Shown here piece after piece: positions 9,506 through 20,946 of a stretch of 64,000 bases of DNA. Source of the stretch: Winogradskyella marincola (GTDB taxonomy: Bacteria; Bacteroidota; Bacteroidia; Flavobacteriales; Flavobacteriaceae); NCBI RefSeq assembly GCF_029624125.1, contig NZ_JARSBN010000001.1, positions 203,901 to 267,900 on the forward strand, written 5' to 3'. Under the pieces are notes generated by a model. The model was given only the letters and a program-made list of their open reading frames with translations. It was not told the origin of the DNA and did not search any database. The translations under genes and the position numbers were made by a program. The first letter of the stretch is position 1. Each line of letters begins with the position of its first letter.

Positions 9506-12500
9506 CTAGTTAAAGTTCATTTCTTCTTTAGCTTTCATCATTTGGTCAAACTCCTCTTTAGAACCTACTATGATGTTGTCGTAATCTCTAACACCTGTAC
9601 CTGCTGGTATTCTATGACCAACAATTACGTTTTCTTTAAGTCCTTCTAAAGTATCAATCTTACCATTTACAGCAGCTTCGTTAAGAACCTTAGTAGTTTC
9701 CTGGAACGATGCAGCCGAGATAAATGACTTCGTTTGAAGTGAAGCTCTTGTTATACCTTGTAATATAGGTGTAGCAGTTGCTGGTTGAGCATCTCTTGCC
9801 GTTACAAGATTTTTGTCTTCTCTTCTTAAGCTAGAGTTTTCATCTCTTAACTGACGTACTGTTACAATTTGACCTGATTTTAAATTCTGAGAATCACCAG
9901 CGTCTTCAATCACTTTCATTCCGAAAATCTTATCATTTTCTTCAATGAAATCTGATTTGTGTACTAATTGATTTTCTAAGAAAATAGTATCACCAGAATC
10001 CATAATTCTAACTTTACGCATCATCTGTCTTACAACAACTTCGAAGTGTTTATCGTTAATCTTTACACCTTGTAAACGGTATACTTCTTGTACCTCGTTT
10101 ACTAAGTATTGTTGTACTGCAGAAGGGCCTTTAATGTTAAGGATATCGTTTGGTGTTACAGAACCATCAGATAATGGCATACCTGCTTTTACATAATCAT
10201 TTTCTTGTACAAGAATCTGGTTAGATAATTTCACTAAGTATTTCTTAACCTCACCTAACTTAGACTCGATTATAATCTCGCGGTTACCACGCTTAATCTT
10301 ACCAAATGATACTACACCATCAATCTCACTTACAACAGCTGGGTTAGATGGGTTACGTGCTTCGAATAACTCAGTTACACGAGGAAGACCACCAGTAATA
10401 TCACCTGCTTTAGCAGATTTACGAGGTATCTTAACTAAAATCTTACCTACTTCAATCTTATCTCCATCATCAATCATTATGTGAGCACCTACTGGTAAGT
10501 TGTAAGAACGGATAGTTTCGCCTTTAGAATCTTCAATCAATAATGTTGGAATCAACTTCTTGTTTCTAGATTCTGAAATTACTTTTTCTTGGAAACCTGT
10601 TTGTTCATCAATCTCTACTTGGTAAGTTACACCTTGTTCGATGTTTTCATACTTCACTTTACCAGCAAATTCTGAAATAATTACACCGTTATATGGATCC
10701 CACTGGCAGATTACATCTCCTTTCTTCACTTTAGCACCTGGCTTAACGAAGATATGAGAACCATAAGGAATGTTATTTGTACTTAAAACAATACCTGTTT
10801 TAGCGTCTGTTAACTTTAATTCTGAAGTTCTAGAGATAACAACATCAACTTCGTTTCCTTCGTTATCTTTAGTTTTAACAGTTTTAAGATCATCGATTTC
10901 TGCGATACCTTCAAACTTCACTGTTAATTTATTCTCTTCAGAAATGTTACCTGCAATACCACCTACGTGGAATGTACGTAATGTAAGCTGTGTACCAGGC
11001 TCACCAATAGATTGAGCAGCAACTACACCTACAGCCTCACCTCTTTGAACCATTTTACCAGTTGCAAGGTTACGTCCGTAACATTTAACACAGATACCTT
11101 TTTTAGCCTCACAAGATAATGGTGAACGTACTTCTATAGATTCTATTGCAGAATCACCAATTTGCTTAGCAATGGCATCATTTATGTGACCACCAGCTTC
11201 TACAATTAATTCTTCTGTATGTGGATCGTATACATCGTTTAATGATGTTCTACCAACAATTCTTGCTTCTAATTTTTCTACAACTTCTTCGTTCTTCTTA
11301 AGTGCAGATACTTCAATACCTCTTAATGTACCACAATCTTCTTCATAAACAATAACATCTTGTGACACATCTACTAGACGACGTGTTAAGTAACCTGCAT
11401 CGGCTGTTTTAAGAGCCGTATCCGCAAGACCTTTACGAGCACCGTGAGTAGAGATAAAGTATTCTAAAATTGATAGACCTTCTTTAAAGTTAGAAAGAAT
11501 TGGGTTTTCAATAATCTCTCCACCACCTGCGTTAGATTTTTTAGGTTTTGCCATTAATCCACGCATACCTGTTAACTGACGAATCTGTTCTTTAGATCCA
11601 CGAGCACCAGAGTCTAACATCATAAATACCGAGTTAAATCCTTGTTGATCCTCACGGATACGCTTCATAGATAATTCAGTTAACTCTGCGTTAGTAGAAG
11701 TCCAGATATCAATAACTTGGTTATAACGTTCGTTATTGGTAATAAGACCCATATTATAGTTACCCATAATACCATCTACTTGCTTGTTGGCAGCATCAAT
11801 CATATCATGCTTTTCTTTAGGTATAATAATATCACCTAAACTGAAAGATAATCCACCTTGGAATGCAAACTTATATCCTAAAGTCTTAATTTCATCTAAG
11901 AACTCAGCTGTTTCAGGTACAGAAGTTACTTTTAAAATATTACCGATAATATCTCTTAAAGATTTCTTAGTTAATACCTCATTAATGTAACCTGCTGCTT
12001 CTGGTACTTTTTCGTTGAAAAGTACACGACCTACAGTAGTTTCAATAATTTGAGTAGTTAACTCTCCTGCTTCGTTAAAGTCTTTTGTTCTTACTTTAAT
12101 ACCTGCGTTAAGGTCTACTTTCTTCTCATTATAAGCAATAGTTACTTCTTCTGGAGAGTAGAACGTTAAACCTTCACCTTTTACAGTAAAATCTTTATCA
12201 GTCTTACGTAACTTAGTCATGTAATAAAGACCAAGTACCATATCCTGAGAAGGTACTGTTACAGGCGAACCATTTGCAGGGTTTAATATATTGTGAGAAG
12301 CTAACATTAAAAGTTGAGCTTCTAAGATTGCTTCTGGTCCTAATGGTAAATGCACTGCCATCTGGTCACCATCGAAATCCGCGTTAAATGCCGTACACAC
12401 TAATGGGTGTAACTGAATCGCTTTACCTTCGATAAGTTTTGGCTGGAATGCTTGGATACCAAGTCTGTGAAGCGTAGGAGCACGGTTGAGTAATACTGGA

Positions 12501-13807
12501 TGTCCTTTAAGAACATTCTCTAAGATATCCCAAACAACAGGCTCTTTTCTATCTATAATTTTCTTTGCAGATTTTACAGTTTTTACAATCCCTCTTTCAA
12601 TTAATTTTCTAATGATAAAAGGCTTGTAAAGCTCTGCTGCCATATTTTTTGGCAATCCACACTCGAATAATTTTAATTCTGGTCCTACAACAATTACAGA
12701 ACGTGCAGAGTAATCAACACGCTTACCAAGTAAGTTTTGACGGAAACGTCCTTGCTTACCTTTTAATGAATCTGATAAAGATTTTAATGGTCTGTTAGAA
12801 TCTGTTTTTACAGCAGATGATTTACGTGTGTTATCAAATAATGAATCTACAGATTCTTGTAACATACGCTTCTCATTACGTAAAATCACTTCTGGTGCTT
12901 TTATCTCAACCAATCTCTTAAGACGGTTGTTACGGATAATTACACGACGGTAAAGATCATTTAAATCTGAAGTTGCAAAACGTCCACCATCTAATGGCAC
13001 TAATGGTCTTAATTCTGGTGGAATTACAGGAACAGCCTTCATGATCATCCACTCTGGTCTGTTCTCTCTATTTTCGTTAGACTCTCTAAAAGCTTCAACA
13101 ACTTGAAGACGCTTTAAAGCTTCTGTTTTACGTTGTTTAGATGTTTCGTTATTAGCTTTGTGTCTTAACTCATAAGATAATTGATCTAAGTCAATTCTAG
13201 CTAATAAATCGATAAGACACTCAGCACCCATCTTAGCGATGAATTTGTTAGGGTCTGTATCTTCTAAATATTGGTTTTCTTGTGGAAGAGACTCTAAAAT
13301 ATTAAGATATTCTTCTTCTGTTAAGAAATCCATTTTTTGTACAGGCTCACCTTCTGCATTCATTGCATTACCTGGTTGAATAACCACGTAACGTTCGTAA
13401 TAAATGATCATATCTAACTTCTTAGATGGTAATCCAAGAAGGTAACCTATTTTGTTTGGTAAAGAACGGAAGTACCAGATATGAGCTACAGGAACAACTA
13501 AGTTAATATGCCCTACTCTGTCTCTACGTACTTTCTTTTCTGTTACTTCTACACCACAACGGTCACAAACAATACCCTTGTAACGTATTCTTTTATATTT
13601 ACCACAAGCACACTCAAAATCCTTTACAGGACCAAAAATACGCTCACAGAACAAACCATCACGTTCAGGTTTGTGAGTTCGATAATTGATAGTCTCTGGC
13701 TTTAATACTTCACCACGAGAAGCTGCCAAAACAGATTCTGGAGATGCTAAACCAATAGAAATTTTATTAAATTTCTGTACTGTATTCTTATCTTGTTTTC
13801 TTGCCAT
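9506..13807 (-). CDS. rpoC: DNA-directed RNA polymerase subunit beta'
   Basis: The 1433-residue product is a full-length bacterial beta' subunit. It has the N-terminal zinc site (CACGKYKR...CDRCG, about residues 66-85), the catalytic Mg-binding [12 protein letters not shown] (about 472-483), the bridge-helix/trigger-loop region with [20 protein letters not shown], and the second zinc site ([11 protein letters not shown], about 897-910). The start codon is ATG with MARKQDK. It follows rpoB by 75 nt and ends at a strong terminator. I see no truncation. Confidence 0.98.
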   Translation of the reverse strand: MARKQDKNTVQKFNKISIGLASPESVLAASRGEVLKPETINYRTHKPERDGLFCERIFGPVKDFECACGKYKRIRYKGIVCDRCGVEVTEKKVRRDRVGHINLVVPVAHIWYFRSLPNKIGYLLGLPSKKLDMIIYYERYVVIQPGNAMNAEGEPVQKMDFLTEEEYLNILESLPQENQYLEDTDPNKFIAKMGAECLIDLLARIDLDQLSYELRHKANNETSKQRKTEALKRLQVVEAFRESNENRENRPEWMIMKAVPVIPPELRPLVPLDGGRFATSDLNDLYRRVIIRNNRLKRLVEIKAPEVILRNEKRMLQESVDSLFDNTRKSSAVKTDSNRPLKSLSDSLKGKQGRFRQNLLGKRVDYSARSVIVVGPELKLFECGLPKNMAAELYKPFIIRKLIERGIVKTVKSAKKIIDRKEPVVWDILENVLKGHPVLLNRAPTLHRLGIQAFQPKLIEGKAIQLHPLVCTAFNADFDGDQMAVHLPLGPEAILEAQLLMLASHNILNPANGSPVTVPSQDMVLGLYYMTKLRKTDKDFTVKGEGLTFYSPEEVTIAYNEKKVDLNAGIKVRTKDFNEAGELTTQIIETTVGRVLFNEKVPEAAGYINEVLTKKSLRDIIGNILKVTSVPETAEFLDEIKTLGYKFAFQGGLSFSLGDIIIPKEKHDMIDAANKQVDGIMGNYNMGLITNNERYNQVIDIWTSTNAELTELSMKRIREDQQGFNSVFMMLDSGARGSKEQIRQLTGMRGLMAKPKKSNAGGGEIIENPILSNFKEGLSILEYFISTHGARKGLADTALKTADAGYLTRRLVDVSQDVIVYEEDCGTLRGIEVSALKKNEEVVEKLEARIVGRTSLNDVYDPHTEELIVEAGGHINDAIAKQIGDSAIESIEVRSPLSCEAKKGICVKCYGRNLATGKMVQRGEAVGVVAAQSIGEPGTQLTLRTFHVGGIAGNISEENKLTVKFEGIAEIDDLKTVKTKDNEGNEVDVVISRTSELKLTDAKTGIVLSTNNIPYGSHIFVKPGAKVKKGDVICQWDPYNGVIISEFAGKVKYENIEQGVTYQVEIDEQTGFQEKVISESRNKKLIPTLLIEDSKGETIRSYNLPVGAHIMIDDGDKIEVGKILVKIPRKSAKAGDITGGLPRVTELFEARNPSNPAVVSEIDGVVSFGKIKRGNREIIIESKLGEVKKYLVKLSNQILVQENDYVKAGMPLSDGSVTPNDILNIKGPSAVQQYLVNEVQEVYRLQGVKINDKHFEVVVRQMMRKVRIMDSGDTIFLENQLVHKSDFIEENDKIFGMKVIEDAGDSQNLKSGQIVTVRQLRDENSSLRREDKNLVTARDAQPATATPILQGITRASLQTKSFISAASFQETTKVLNEAAVNGKIDTLEGLKENVIVGHRIPAGTGVRDYDNIIVGSKEEFDQMMKAKEEMNFN

Positions 13808-13882
13808 GTTATTTTATAGTATTCAGTCTTCAGTCTTCAGTACACAGCTTTTACTGTATACTGACGACTGCCTACTATTTTT
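13808..13882 (-). other. rpoB-rpoC spacer with hairpin and short repeats
   Basis: The 75-nt spacer contains repeated CAGTCTT/CAGT units and a stem AGTACACAG/CTGTATACT (about 13840-13863, one G-U pair). There is no T-run typical of a terminator. It looks like a degenerate repeat tract inserted between rpoB and rpoC and could form an RNA structure in the long mRNA. Confidence 0.5.
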
Positions 13883-16800
13883 TTATTCTTCTAATCTAAT
13901 ATCTAATCCTAAACCTTTTAATTCATGCATTAATACATTGAATGATTCAGGTAGTCCTGGTTCTGGCATTGGCTCTCCCTTAACGATAGCTTCGTAAGTT
14001 TTTGCTCTACCTATTACGTCATCTGATTTTACAGTTAAGATTTCACGTAATGTACTTGATGCGCCATAAGCTTCAAGTGCCCATACCTCCATCTCACCAA
14101 AACGCTGACCACCAAATTGTGCTTTACCACCTAATGGTTGCTGTGTAATTAATGAGTAAGGACCTATAGAACGTGCGTGCATCTTATCGTCAATCATGTG
14201 ACCTAACTTAATCATATAGATTACACCTACTGTTGCAGGTTGGTCAAAACGATCTCCTGTACCACCATCATATAAATAGGTATGACCAAATCTTGGTACA
14301 CCAGCTTCATCTGTAAAGCCATTAATCTGATCTAATGTTGCACCATCAAAAATTGGAGTTGCATAAGTTCTGTTTAACTTCTGACCTGCCCAACCTAATA
14401 CGGTTTCATAAATCTGACCAATATTCATACGAGAAGGTACACCTAATGGGTTTAGTACGATATCTACAGGTGTTCCGTCTTCTAAGAATGGCATATCTTC
14501 TTGACGAACAATACGTGCAACAATACCTTTGTTACCGTGACGACCTGCCATCTTATCACCAACTTTAAGTTTACGTTTTTTAGCGATGTAAACTTTTGCT
14601 AGTTTTATAATTCCTGAAGGTAACTCATCACCAACAGAGATTGTAAATTTCTCGCGTCTTAAAGATCCTTGAAGATCATTTTCTTTGATCTTATAGTTGT
14701 GGATTAAATCTGCTACTAATTCGTTTGTATGATCATCCGTTGTCCATTTACCTGATGTTAAGTGAGTATAGTCATCTACAGCATTTAACATCTTTAAGGT
14801 ATACTTTTTACCTTTTGGTATTATTTCTTCACCTAAATCATTATAGATTCCTTGTGCAGTTTTACCGTTAACGATATTGAATAGTTTATCAACTAAAATT
14901 GCTTTTAAGTCATCAAAACGGTTATCGTAAGCATCTTCTAGCTTCTCGATATCTTCTTTGTCTTGAGCTCTCTTACGCTTATCTTTTACTGCTCTAGCGA
15001 ATAACTTCTTATCGATTACAACACCATTTAATGATGGAGATGCTTTTAAAGAGGCATCTTTAACATCACCTGCTTTATCACCAAATATTGCACGAAGTAA
15101 TTTTTCTTCTGGTGTAGGATCAGATTCTCCTTTTGGTGTAATCTTACCAATTAAAATATCACCAGGCTTAATCTCAGCACCAACACGGATCATACCATTT
15201 TCATCTAAGTCTTTGGTAGCCTCTTCAGAAACGTTTGGTATGTCATTAGTTAATTCTTCGTTACCTAATTTTGTATCTCTAACTTCTAGAGAATACTCAT
15301 CAATATGGATAGAAGTAAATATATCGTCACGAACTACTTTTTCAGAAATTACAATCGCATCCTCAAAGTTATACCCTTTCCAAGGCATAAAGGCTACTTT
15401 CATATTTCTACCAAGTGCTAATTCTCCATTTTGAGTAGCATAACCTTCACATAAAACCTGACCTTTAGAAACTTTATCTCCTTTTCTAACGATTGGTTTT
15501 AAGTTAATAGAAGTACCTTGGTTCGTTTTTCTGAATTTTACTAATGGGTATTCTTTAATATCGCTATCAAAGCTTACCATAGCTTCTTCTTCTGTACGTT
15601 CGTACTTAATTATAATTTTTTGAGCATCTACATACTCTACAGTACCATCTCCTTCAGCATTAATTAACACTCTAGAATCTGATGCTACTTGACGCTCTAA
15701 TCCAGTACCTACAATTGGTGCTTCAGGACGTAATAATGGTACAGCCTGACGCATCATGTTAGATCCCATTAACGCACGGTTTGCATCATCATGCTCTAAG
15801 AATGGAATTAAAGATGCAGAAATAGATGCAATCTGGTTTGGTGCAACATCAGTGTAGTTAACACTTGTTGGCTCAATCACAGGGAAATCACCTTCTTGAC
15901 GTGCAATTACTTTATCATGCTGAATTTTACCACTCTCATCAACTTCTACAGTTGCTTGAGCAATCATCATCTCTTCTTCTTCCTCTGCACTTAAGTATGT
16001 TGGTGCATTTTTAATATCTACAACACCGTTGTCAACTTTTCTATATGGTGTTTCAATGAATCCCATTGAATTTACCTTAGCATATACACCTAAAGAAGAA
16101 ATCAAACCAATGTTTGGACCTTCAGGTGTTTCAATAGGACATAAACGTCCGTAATGTGTATAGTGAACGTCACGTACCTCGAAACCTGCTCTTTCTCTTG
16201 ATAAACCACCTGGTCCTAATGCAGATAAACGACGTTTGTGAGTGATCTCTGCTAATGGATTGGTTTGATCCATAAACTGAGATAACTGGTTTGTACCAAA
16301 GAAAGAATTAATTACAGACGATAAAGTCTTAGCATTAATTAAATCTATTGGAGTAAATACTTCGTTATCACGAACGTTCATACGCTCGCGGATTGTACGA
16401 GCCATACGAGCTAAACCAACACCAAATTGAGAAGATAACTGCTCACCTACAGTACGTACACGACGGTTAGATAAGTGATCGATATCATCAATCTCTGCTT
16501 TAGAGTTAATAAGCTCAATTAAATATTTTATGATTGTTATGATATCTTCTTTGGTAAGCACTTGCTTATCCATTCCGATATCTAAACCTAATTTCTTGTT
16601 CATTCTGTAACGACCTACTTCGCCTAAAGAGTAACGTTGGTCTGAGAAGAATAATTTGTCAATAATACCACGCGCAGTTTCCTCATCTGGCGGCTCTGCA
16701 TTACGTAATTGACGGTAGATATGCTCAACAGCTTCTTTTTCAGAATTTGTTGGATCTTTTTGTAATGTATTATGAATAATTGCGTAATCTCCTTGTTGAG

Positions 16801-17695
16801 CGCTTTCTTTATGTAAAAGAACTGTTTTTACACCAGCTTCAAGAATTTCTTCAATATTATCTTTGTCTATAATTGTATCACGGTCTAAAACAATTTCGTT
16901 ACGCTCAATAGATACTACTTCACCTGTATCTTCGTCTACGAAATCTTCGTGCCATGTGTTAAGCACACGTGCAGCAAGTTTGCGACCTATTACTTTTTTT
17001 AATCCAGATTTAGAAACTTTTACTTCTTCTGCAAGATCAAATATTTCTAAAATATCTTTATCACGCTCAAAACCGATAGCACGGAAAAGCGTAGTTACTG
17101 GTAATTTTTTCTTTCTATCAATGTATGCATACATTACGCTATTGATATCTGTAGCAAATTCTATCCAAGAACCTTTGAAAGGAATTACTCTTGCAGAATA
17201 TAACTTAGTACCATTAGCATGGAATGATTGGCTAAAGAATACACCAGGCGAACGGTGTAACTGAGATACTACTACACGCTCTGCTCCATTGATACAGAAA
17301 GTACCACTAGGTGTCATGTAAGGAATTGTACCTAAATATACATCTTGAACGATTGTTTCGAAATCTTCGTGTTCAGGATCTGTACAGTATAGCTTTAATC
17401 TAGCTTTTAAAGGAACACTGTATGTTAATCCTCTTTCTATACACTCTTCTATGGTGTAGCGTGGAGGATCGATAAAGTAATCTAAAAATTCTAATACAAA
17501 TTGATTACGAGTATCTGTAATAGGGAAGTTTTCCATGAAGGTATTGTACAACCCTTCATTTTCTCTTGCTTCTGACTTTGTTTCTAATTGGAAAAAATCC
17601 TGGAAGGACTTAATTTGAATATCCAAAAAGTCTGGGTAATCTGTTCTATTTACAATAGAAGAGAAATTAATTCTTTCAGCCTTTTTTGCTAACAT
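13883..17695 (-). CDS. rpoB: DNA-directed RNA polymerase subunit beta
   Basis: The 1270-residue product spans the whole beta subunit. The rifampicin-binding region (about residues 465-500) reads [20 protein letters not shown] followed by [10 protein letters not shown], with the usual Gln, Asp, His and Ser residues present, so no classical resistance change is visible. [12 protein letters not shown] and the C-terminal [12 protein letters not shown] motif are present. ATG at 17695 gives [11 protein letters not shown], typical for Bacteroidota. It is the second last gene of the rpl-rpo cluster and follows rplL after a 122-nt spacer with two hairpins. Confidence 0.98.
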   Translation of the reverse strand: MLAKKAERINFSSIVNRTDYPDFLDIQIKSFQDFFQLETKSEARENEGLYNTFMENFPITDTRNQFVLEFLDYFIDPPRYTIEECIERGLTYSVPLKARLKLYCTDPEHEDFETIVQDVYLGTIPYMTPSGTFCINGAERVVVSQLHRSPGVFFSQSFHANGTKLYSARVIPFKGSWIEFATDINSVMYAYIDRKKKLPVTTLFRAIGFERDKDILEIFDLAEEVKVSKSGLKKVIGRKLAARVLNTWHEDFVDEDTGEVVSIERNEIVLDRDTIIDKDNIEEILEAGVKTVLLHKESAQQGDYAIIHNTLQKDPTNSEKEAVEHIYRQLRNAEPPDEETARGIIDKLFFSDQRYSLGEVGRYRMNKKLGLDIGMDKQVLTKEDIITIIKYLIELINSKAEIDDIDHLSNRRVRTVGEQLSSQFGVGLARMARTIRERMNVRDNEVFTPIDLINAKTLSSVINSFFGTNQLSQFMDQTNPLAEITHKRRLSALGPGGLSRERAGFEVRDVHYTHYGRLCPIETPEGPNIGLISSLGVYAKVNSMGFIETPYRKVDNGVVDIKNAPTYLSAEEEEEMMIAQATVEVDESGKIQHDKVIARQEGDFPVIEPTSVNYTDVAPNQIASISASLIPFLEHDDANRALMGSNMMRQAVPLLRPEAPIVGTGLERQVASDSRVLINAEGDGTVEYVDAQKIIIKYERTEEEAMVSFDSDIKEYPLVKFRKTNQGTSINLKPIVRKGDKVSKGQVLCEGYATQNGELALGRNMKVAFMPWKGYNFEDAIVISEKVVRDDIFTSIHIDEYSLEVRDTKLGNEELTNDIPNVSEEATKDLDENGMIRVGAEIKPGDILIGKITPKGESDPTPEEKLLRAIFGDKAGDVKDASLKASPSLNGVVIDKKLFARAVKDKRKRAQDKEDIEKLEDAYDNRFDDLKAILVDKLFNIVNGKTAQGIYNDLGEEIIPKGKKYTLKMLNAVDDYTHLTSGKWTTDDHTNELVADLIHNYKIKENDLQGSLRREKFTISVGDELPSGIIKLAKVYIAKKRKLKVGDKMAGRHGNKGIVARIVRQEDMPFLEDGTPVDIVLNPLGVPSRMNIGQIYETVLGWAGQKLNRTYATPIFDGATLDQINGFTDEAGVPRFGHTYLYDGGTGDRFDQPATVGVIYMIKLGHMIDDKMHARSIGPYSLITQQPLGGKAQFGGQRFGEMEVWALEAYGASSTLREILTVKSDDVIGRAKTYEAIVKGEPMPEPGLPESFNVLMHELKGLGLDIRLEE

Positions 17696-17732
17696 TGATG
17701 AACGAGATTTTTATTAAATAAAAACTAAAAAA

Positions 17733-17753
17733 TGTATATAACGTTTATATACA
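17733..17753 (-). promoter_or_regulatory. AT-rich hairpin before rpoB
   Basis: TGTATATAA (17733-17741) and TTATATACA (17745-17753) form a perfect 9-bp stem with the loop CGT. It lies between the GC-richer rplL-rpoB hairpin and the rpoB start, within the leader of rpoB. Confidence 0.5.
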
Positions 17754-17759
17754 CAAAAG

Positions 17760-17795
17760 GGTTTAGGTCTTGGAGGGACTCTCCAGACCTAAACC
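17760..17795 (-). terminator. rplL-rpoB intercistronic hairpin (attenuator or processing site)
   Basis: GGTTTAGGTCT (17760-17770) pairs with AGACCTAAACC (17785-17795), and inside it GGAG (17772-17775) pairs with CTCC (17781-17784). On the minus strand only CCCTTTTG follows, a weak T-run. In E. coli the same gap holds an attenuator and an RNase III site; partial termination or processing here is inferred from position and structure. Confidence 0.65.
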
Positions 17796-17818
17796 ATATG
17801 TTGTAGGTTAAGCTGAGC

Positions 17819-18196
17819 TTACTTAAGCTCAACCTCAGCTCCAGCTTCTTCTAAAGAAGATTTTAAGCCTTCTGCTTCGTCTTTAGAAACACCTTCTTTA
17901 ATTGTACTTGGTGCATCATCAACTAAACCTTTAGCATCTTTTAATCCTAAACCAGTTAATTCTTTAACTAACTTTACAACTGCTAATTTAGAAGCACCTG
18001 CTGACTTAAGAATTACGTCGAATTCAGTTTGCTCTTCTGCAGCGTCTCCACCAGCAGCAGCTCCACCAGCAGCAACAGCTACAGCTGCAGCAGCAGGCTC
18101 AATACCGTACTCGTCTTTTAATATTGTTGCTAATTCGTTAACTTCTTTTACTGTTAAGTTAACTAATTGTTCTGCGAAATCTTTTAAATCTGCCAT
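17819..18196 (-). CDS. rplL: 50S ribosomal protein L7/L12
   Basis: The 125-residue acidic protein has the N-terminal dimerisation helices ([19 protein letters not shown]), an alanine/glycine-rich hinge (about residues 35-55) and the C-terminal factor-binding domain with [13 protein letters not shown] and the end [10 protein letters not shown]. It forms the ribosomal stalk with L10 and recruits translation factors. It follows rplJ by 60 nt. Confidence 0.97.
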   Translation of the reverse strand: MADLKDFAEQLVNLTVKEVNELATILKDEYGIEPAAAAVAVAAGGAAAGGDAAEEQTEFDVILKSAGASKLAVVKLVKELTGLGLKDAKGLVDDAPSTIKEGVSKDEAEGLKSSLEEAGAEVELK

Positions 18197-18256
18197 TTTC
18201 TATTGTTTTAATGTGTGTGTTTTTATTTTTATTTCTAAGTGTGTTCTTGTTATAAA

Positions 18257-18778
18257 TTATCCTTCTCTTTCAGATAATGTTTTAACTAAACCAGCGATTG
18301 TACCACCACCTGATTTAAGTGCTGAGATAACATTCTTAGCTGGTGATTGTAACAATGTAACAATCTCACCAAGTAATTCTTCTCTAGACTTAATTTCAAC
18401 TAATGTATCTAATAAATCATCGCCTATGTAAATTGCTTCTTCAATAAAAGCACCTTTTAATAAAGGCTTTTCAGATTTCTTACGAAATTCTTTTATAACC
18501 TTTGCAGGAGCATTTCCTGTTTCAGAATACATTACAGAAGTATTTCCTTTTAAAGTTGTAGGTAAGTCACCGAAATCTTTTTCCGATGCTTCCATAGCTT
18601 TCTCTAAAAGCGTATTCTTAACAACAGCTAACTTAATGTTAGATTTGAAACAAGCTCTTCTTAAATTTGAAGTTGTTGCTGCATCTAATCCTGAGATATC
18701 TGTTAAATAGATATTAGTATTATCTGCTAACTGAGCAGTCAACTCTTCAATTACTACCGATTTTTCTTCTCTTGTCAT
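18257..18778 (-). CDS. rplJ: 50S ribosomal protein L10
   Basis: The 173-residue protein matches L10: N-terminal MTREEKSVVIEEL, then a RNA-binding domain with VVKNTLLEKAM and the C-terminal helices that bind L7/L12. It sits 19 nt after rplA, leaving no room for a long separate leader, so translational autoregulation like that in enterobacteria is not evident in the spacer. Confidence 0.97.
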   Translation of the reverse strand: MTREEKSVVIEELTAQLADNTNIYLTDISGLDAATTSNLRRACFKSNIKLAVVKNTLLEKAMEASEKDFGDLPTTLKGNTSVMYSETGNAPAKVIKEFRKKSEKPLLKGAFIEEAIYIGDDLLDTLVEIKSREELLGEIVTLLQSPAKNVISALKSGGGTIAGLVKTLSEREG

Positions 18779-18797
18779 AATATTCTAAGTTTAACTA

Positions 18798-19487
18798 CTA
18801 TCCTATTTTTGTCTCTATTGCGATACTTGGACTCATAGTACTTGACATGTAAATACTTTTCATGTAAGTACCTTTAGCTGCAGTTGGTTTTAACTTCATT
18901 AATGTCGTTAACAACTCGTTAGCGTTACCAACAAGTTTATCTGTACTAAAAGACGCTTTACCTATTGGTGCGTGTACAATACCTGTTTTATCAACTTTAA
19001 AGTCAATTTTACCAGCTTTAACTTCACTAACAGCTTTACCAATATCCATAGTAACTGTTCCTGTTTTAGGGTTTGGCATAAGACCTCTTGGTCCTAATAC
19101 TCTACCTAATGGTCCTAACTTACCCATAACGCTTGGCATAGTAACGATAACGTCTACGTCTGTCCAACCGTCTTTAATTTTTTGTAAGTACTCATCTAAT
19201 CCAACAAAGTCAGCACCAGCTTCTTTAGCTTCTGCTTCTTTATCTGGAGTAACTAATGCAAGAACCTTCATGTCTTTACCTGTACCGTGTGGTAAAGAAA
19301 CAACACCACGAACCATTTGATTGGCTTTACGTGGATCTACACCTAATCTTACTGCTAAATCTACTGAAGCATCAAACTTAGTGTATGTGATTTCTTTTAG
19401 TAAAGCTGAAGCTTCTTCTAAAGAGTAAAGTTTATTTTTATCAACTTTAGCTCTTGCTTCTTTTTGCTTTCTTGTTAATCTTGCCAT
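18798..19487 (-). CDS. rplA: 50S ribosomal protein L1
   Basis: From ATG at 19487 ([12 protein letters not shown]) the protein has 229 residues, the standard L1 length. An in-frame ATG at 19514 would overlap the rplK stop and add residues not found in L1, so the shorter start is preferred; it leaves a 10-nt gap after rplK. Motifs such as [12 protein letters not shown] and [13 protein letters not shown] are L1 signatures. L1 binds 23S rRNA at the E-site stalk and, in many bacteria, represses the rplKA mRNA. Confidence 0.97.
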   Translation of the reverse strand: MARLTRKQKEARAKVDKNKLYSLEEASALLKEITYTKFDASVDLAVRLGVDPRKANQMVRGVVSLPHGTGKDMKVLALVTPDKEAEAKEAGADFVGLDEYLQKIKDGWTDVDVIVTMPSVMGKLGPLGRVLGPRGLMPNPKTGTVTMDIGKAVSEVKAGKIDFKVDKTGIVHAPIGKASFSTDKLVGNANELLTTLMKLKPTAAKGTYMKSIYMSSTMSPSIAIETKIG

Positions 19488-19497
19488 TTGTAAAAAT

Positions 19498-19938
19498 TTA
19501 GTTTGGAGCTTCACCTCCTTTAACAGTGATACCCATCGATCTTGCAGTACCAGCTACCATTTTCATAGCTGATCCGATTTCGAATGCATTTAAATCTTGC
19601 ATTTTGTCTTCTGCAATTGTTCTAACTTGATCCCAAGTTACTTTTGCTACTTTACGTCGGTTAGGTTCTCCAGATCCTTTCTTTACTTTGGCCGCTTCTA
19701 ATAATTGTACTGCAGCTGGTGGTGTTTTAATTACAAATTCAAAAGATTTGTCTTTGTAAACTGATATTACCACAGGTAATACCTTACCTTGTTTATCTTG
19801 GGTTCTAGCATTAAACTGCTTACAGAACTCCATGATATTAACTCCAGCGGCACCTAAAGCGGGTCCAACCGGTGGCGATGGATTCGCAGCACCTCCCCGA
19901 ACTTGTAACTTAACTACTTTGTCTAGTTCTTTTGCCAT
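19498..19938 (-). CDS. rplK: 50S ribosomal protein L11
   Basis: The 146-residue product has the L11 N-terminal domain ([20 protein letters not shown]), the linker with [13 protein letters not shown] and the rRNA-binding C-terminal domain ending in [10 protein letters not shown]. It lies 68 nt downstream of nusG in the conserved nusG-rplKA order. Confidence 0.97.
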   Translation of the reverse strand: MAKELDKVVKLQVRGGAANPSPPVGPALGAAGVNIMEFCKQFNARTQDKQGKVLPVVISVYKDKSFEFVIKTPPAAVQLLEAAKVKKGSGEPNRRKVAKVTWDQVRTIAEDKMQDLNAFEIGSAMKMVAGTARSMGITVKGGEAPN

Positions 19939-20006
19939 TTTCTAAAATTTAATGCGCTTATCTTTGTTGGAAGCTAAGATTAACGCTATCTTAATTGTAA
20001 CAATTA

Positions 20007-20552
20007 TTATAACTTTTCTACTTGCATATAGCTTAACTCTAATGGTGTTTTTCTTCCAAAAATCTTCACCATTACCTCAAGCTTACGCTTTTCTTCAAAT
20101 ATTTTTTCGATAGTACCATCAAAACCATTGAATGGCCCATCTATAACCTTTACAGTCTCCCCTTTTGTAAATGGAATTGCAATATTAGCATCTGCTTCTA
20201 TTGATAATTCATCTACCTTACCTAACATTCTATTTACTTCAGACTGTCTTAATGGCACAGGATCACCTCCTTTTGTTTCACCTAAAAAACCAATAACATT
20301 TGTTATTGATTTGATGATGTGTGGTATTTCACCACTTAAGTTGGCTTGTATCATTATGTAACCAGGAAAATAAACTTTTTCTTTATTTATCTTCTTTCCG
20401 TTACGAATTTGAATTACTTTCTCTGTAGGAACTAAAACCTGATCTACATAATCCTCTAAACCTAATCTAGCGATTTCATTTTCTATGTAGGTCTTAATTT
20501 TATTTTCCTGACCACTTACCGCTCTAACAACATACCACTTTTTATCTGACAT
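20007..20552 (-). CDS. nusG: Transcription termination/antitermination factor NusG
   Basis: The 181-residue protein has the NGN domain (KKWYVVRAVSGQENKIKTYI, then VYFPGYIMIQ) and a C-terminal KOW domain (FTKGETVKVIDGPFNGFDG). NusG binds RNA polymerase and links it to ribosomes or Rho. It follows secE by 19 nt, the usual order. Confidence 0.97.
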   Translation of the reverse strand: MSDKKWYVVRAVSGQENKIKTYIENEIARLGLEDYVDQVLVPTEKVIQIRNGKKINKEKVYFPGYIMIQANLSGEIPHIIKSITNVIGFLGETKGGDPVPLRQSEVNRMLGKVDELSIEADANIAIPFTKGETVKVIDGPFNGFDGTIEKIFEEKRKLEVMVKIFGRKTPLELSYMQVEKL

Positions 20553-20571
20553 CTCTTGCTTGTTGTATTTG

Positions 20572-20766
20572 TTAGTTTAATAAATCGAAATATGCTTTTA
20601 CTGCTTTACTAAAAACAGTATCTACACCCCAAATAGCTAAAGAAAAAATAATTGAAAATACTGCTACAATAACAGTCAATCTTTGAGCTTCTGGCCAAGG
20701 CGTCCAAGACACGTTGTTCTTTAACTCTTCGAATGATTCTTTTATATATGTTACTAATCCTGCCAT
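20572..20766 (-). CDS. secE: Preprotein translocase subunit SecE
   Basis: The 64-residue protein has the amphipathic helix ESFEELKNNVSWTPWPEAQR and one transmembrane helix (about residues 33-52). The open frame extends upstream to 20889, but that part is tRNA-Trp read as protein, so the start is ATG at 20766 (MAGLVTYIK). SecE is the essential clamp of SecYEG. Confidence 0.95.
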   Translation of the reverse strand: MAGLVTYIKESFEELKNNVSWTPWPEAQRLTVIVAVFSIIFSLAIWGVDTVFSKAVKAYFDLLN

Positions 20767-20810
20767 TTGTTTATTATTTAAAGGTTTTAACAACCTGTTA
20801 TCTAATTTTG

Positions 20811-20883
20811 CACGGGTTGAGAGACTCGAACTCCCGACACCTGGTTTTGGAGACCAGTGCTCTACCAACTGAGCTAAACCCGT
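20811..20883 (-). tRNA. tRNA-Trp (CCA anticodon)
   Basis: The minus strand folds to a cloverleaf: acceptor ACGGGTT/AACCCGT, D-arm GCTCAGTTGGTAGAGC, anticodon arm CTGGTCTCCAAAACCAG with CCA, and T-arm GGGAGTTCGAGTCTCTC. Discriminator is G and CCA is not encoded. It lies between tuf and secE, the common arrangement. Confidence 0.96.
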
Positions 20884-20894
20884 AAACAATAATC

Positions 20895-20922
20895 AAGGCA
20901 TCCTGAAATATCAGGACACCTT
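20895..20922 (-). terminator. Hairpin between tuf and tRNA-Trp
   Basis: AAGG/CCTT and TCCTGA/TCAGGA pair around a small symmetrical internal loop and an AATA loop. No T-run follows on the minus strand, so it may be a processing or partial-termination site rather than a full terminator. Confidence 0.45.
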
Positions 20923-20946
20923 AATTACTTTATAAAACTATTTTGT

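Noticed and set aside
20767-20889. Upstream extension of secE
   Set aside because: The extra codons are tRNA-Trp and spacer sequence.
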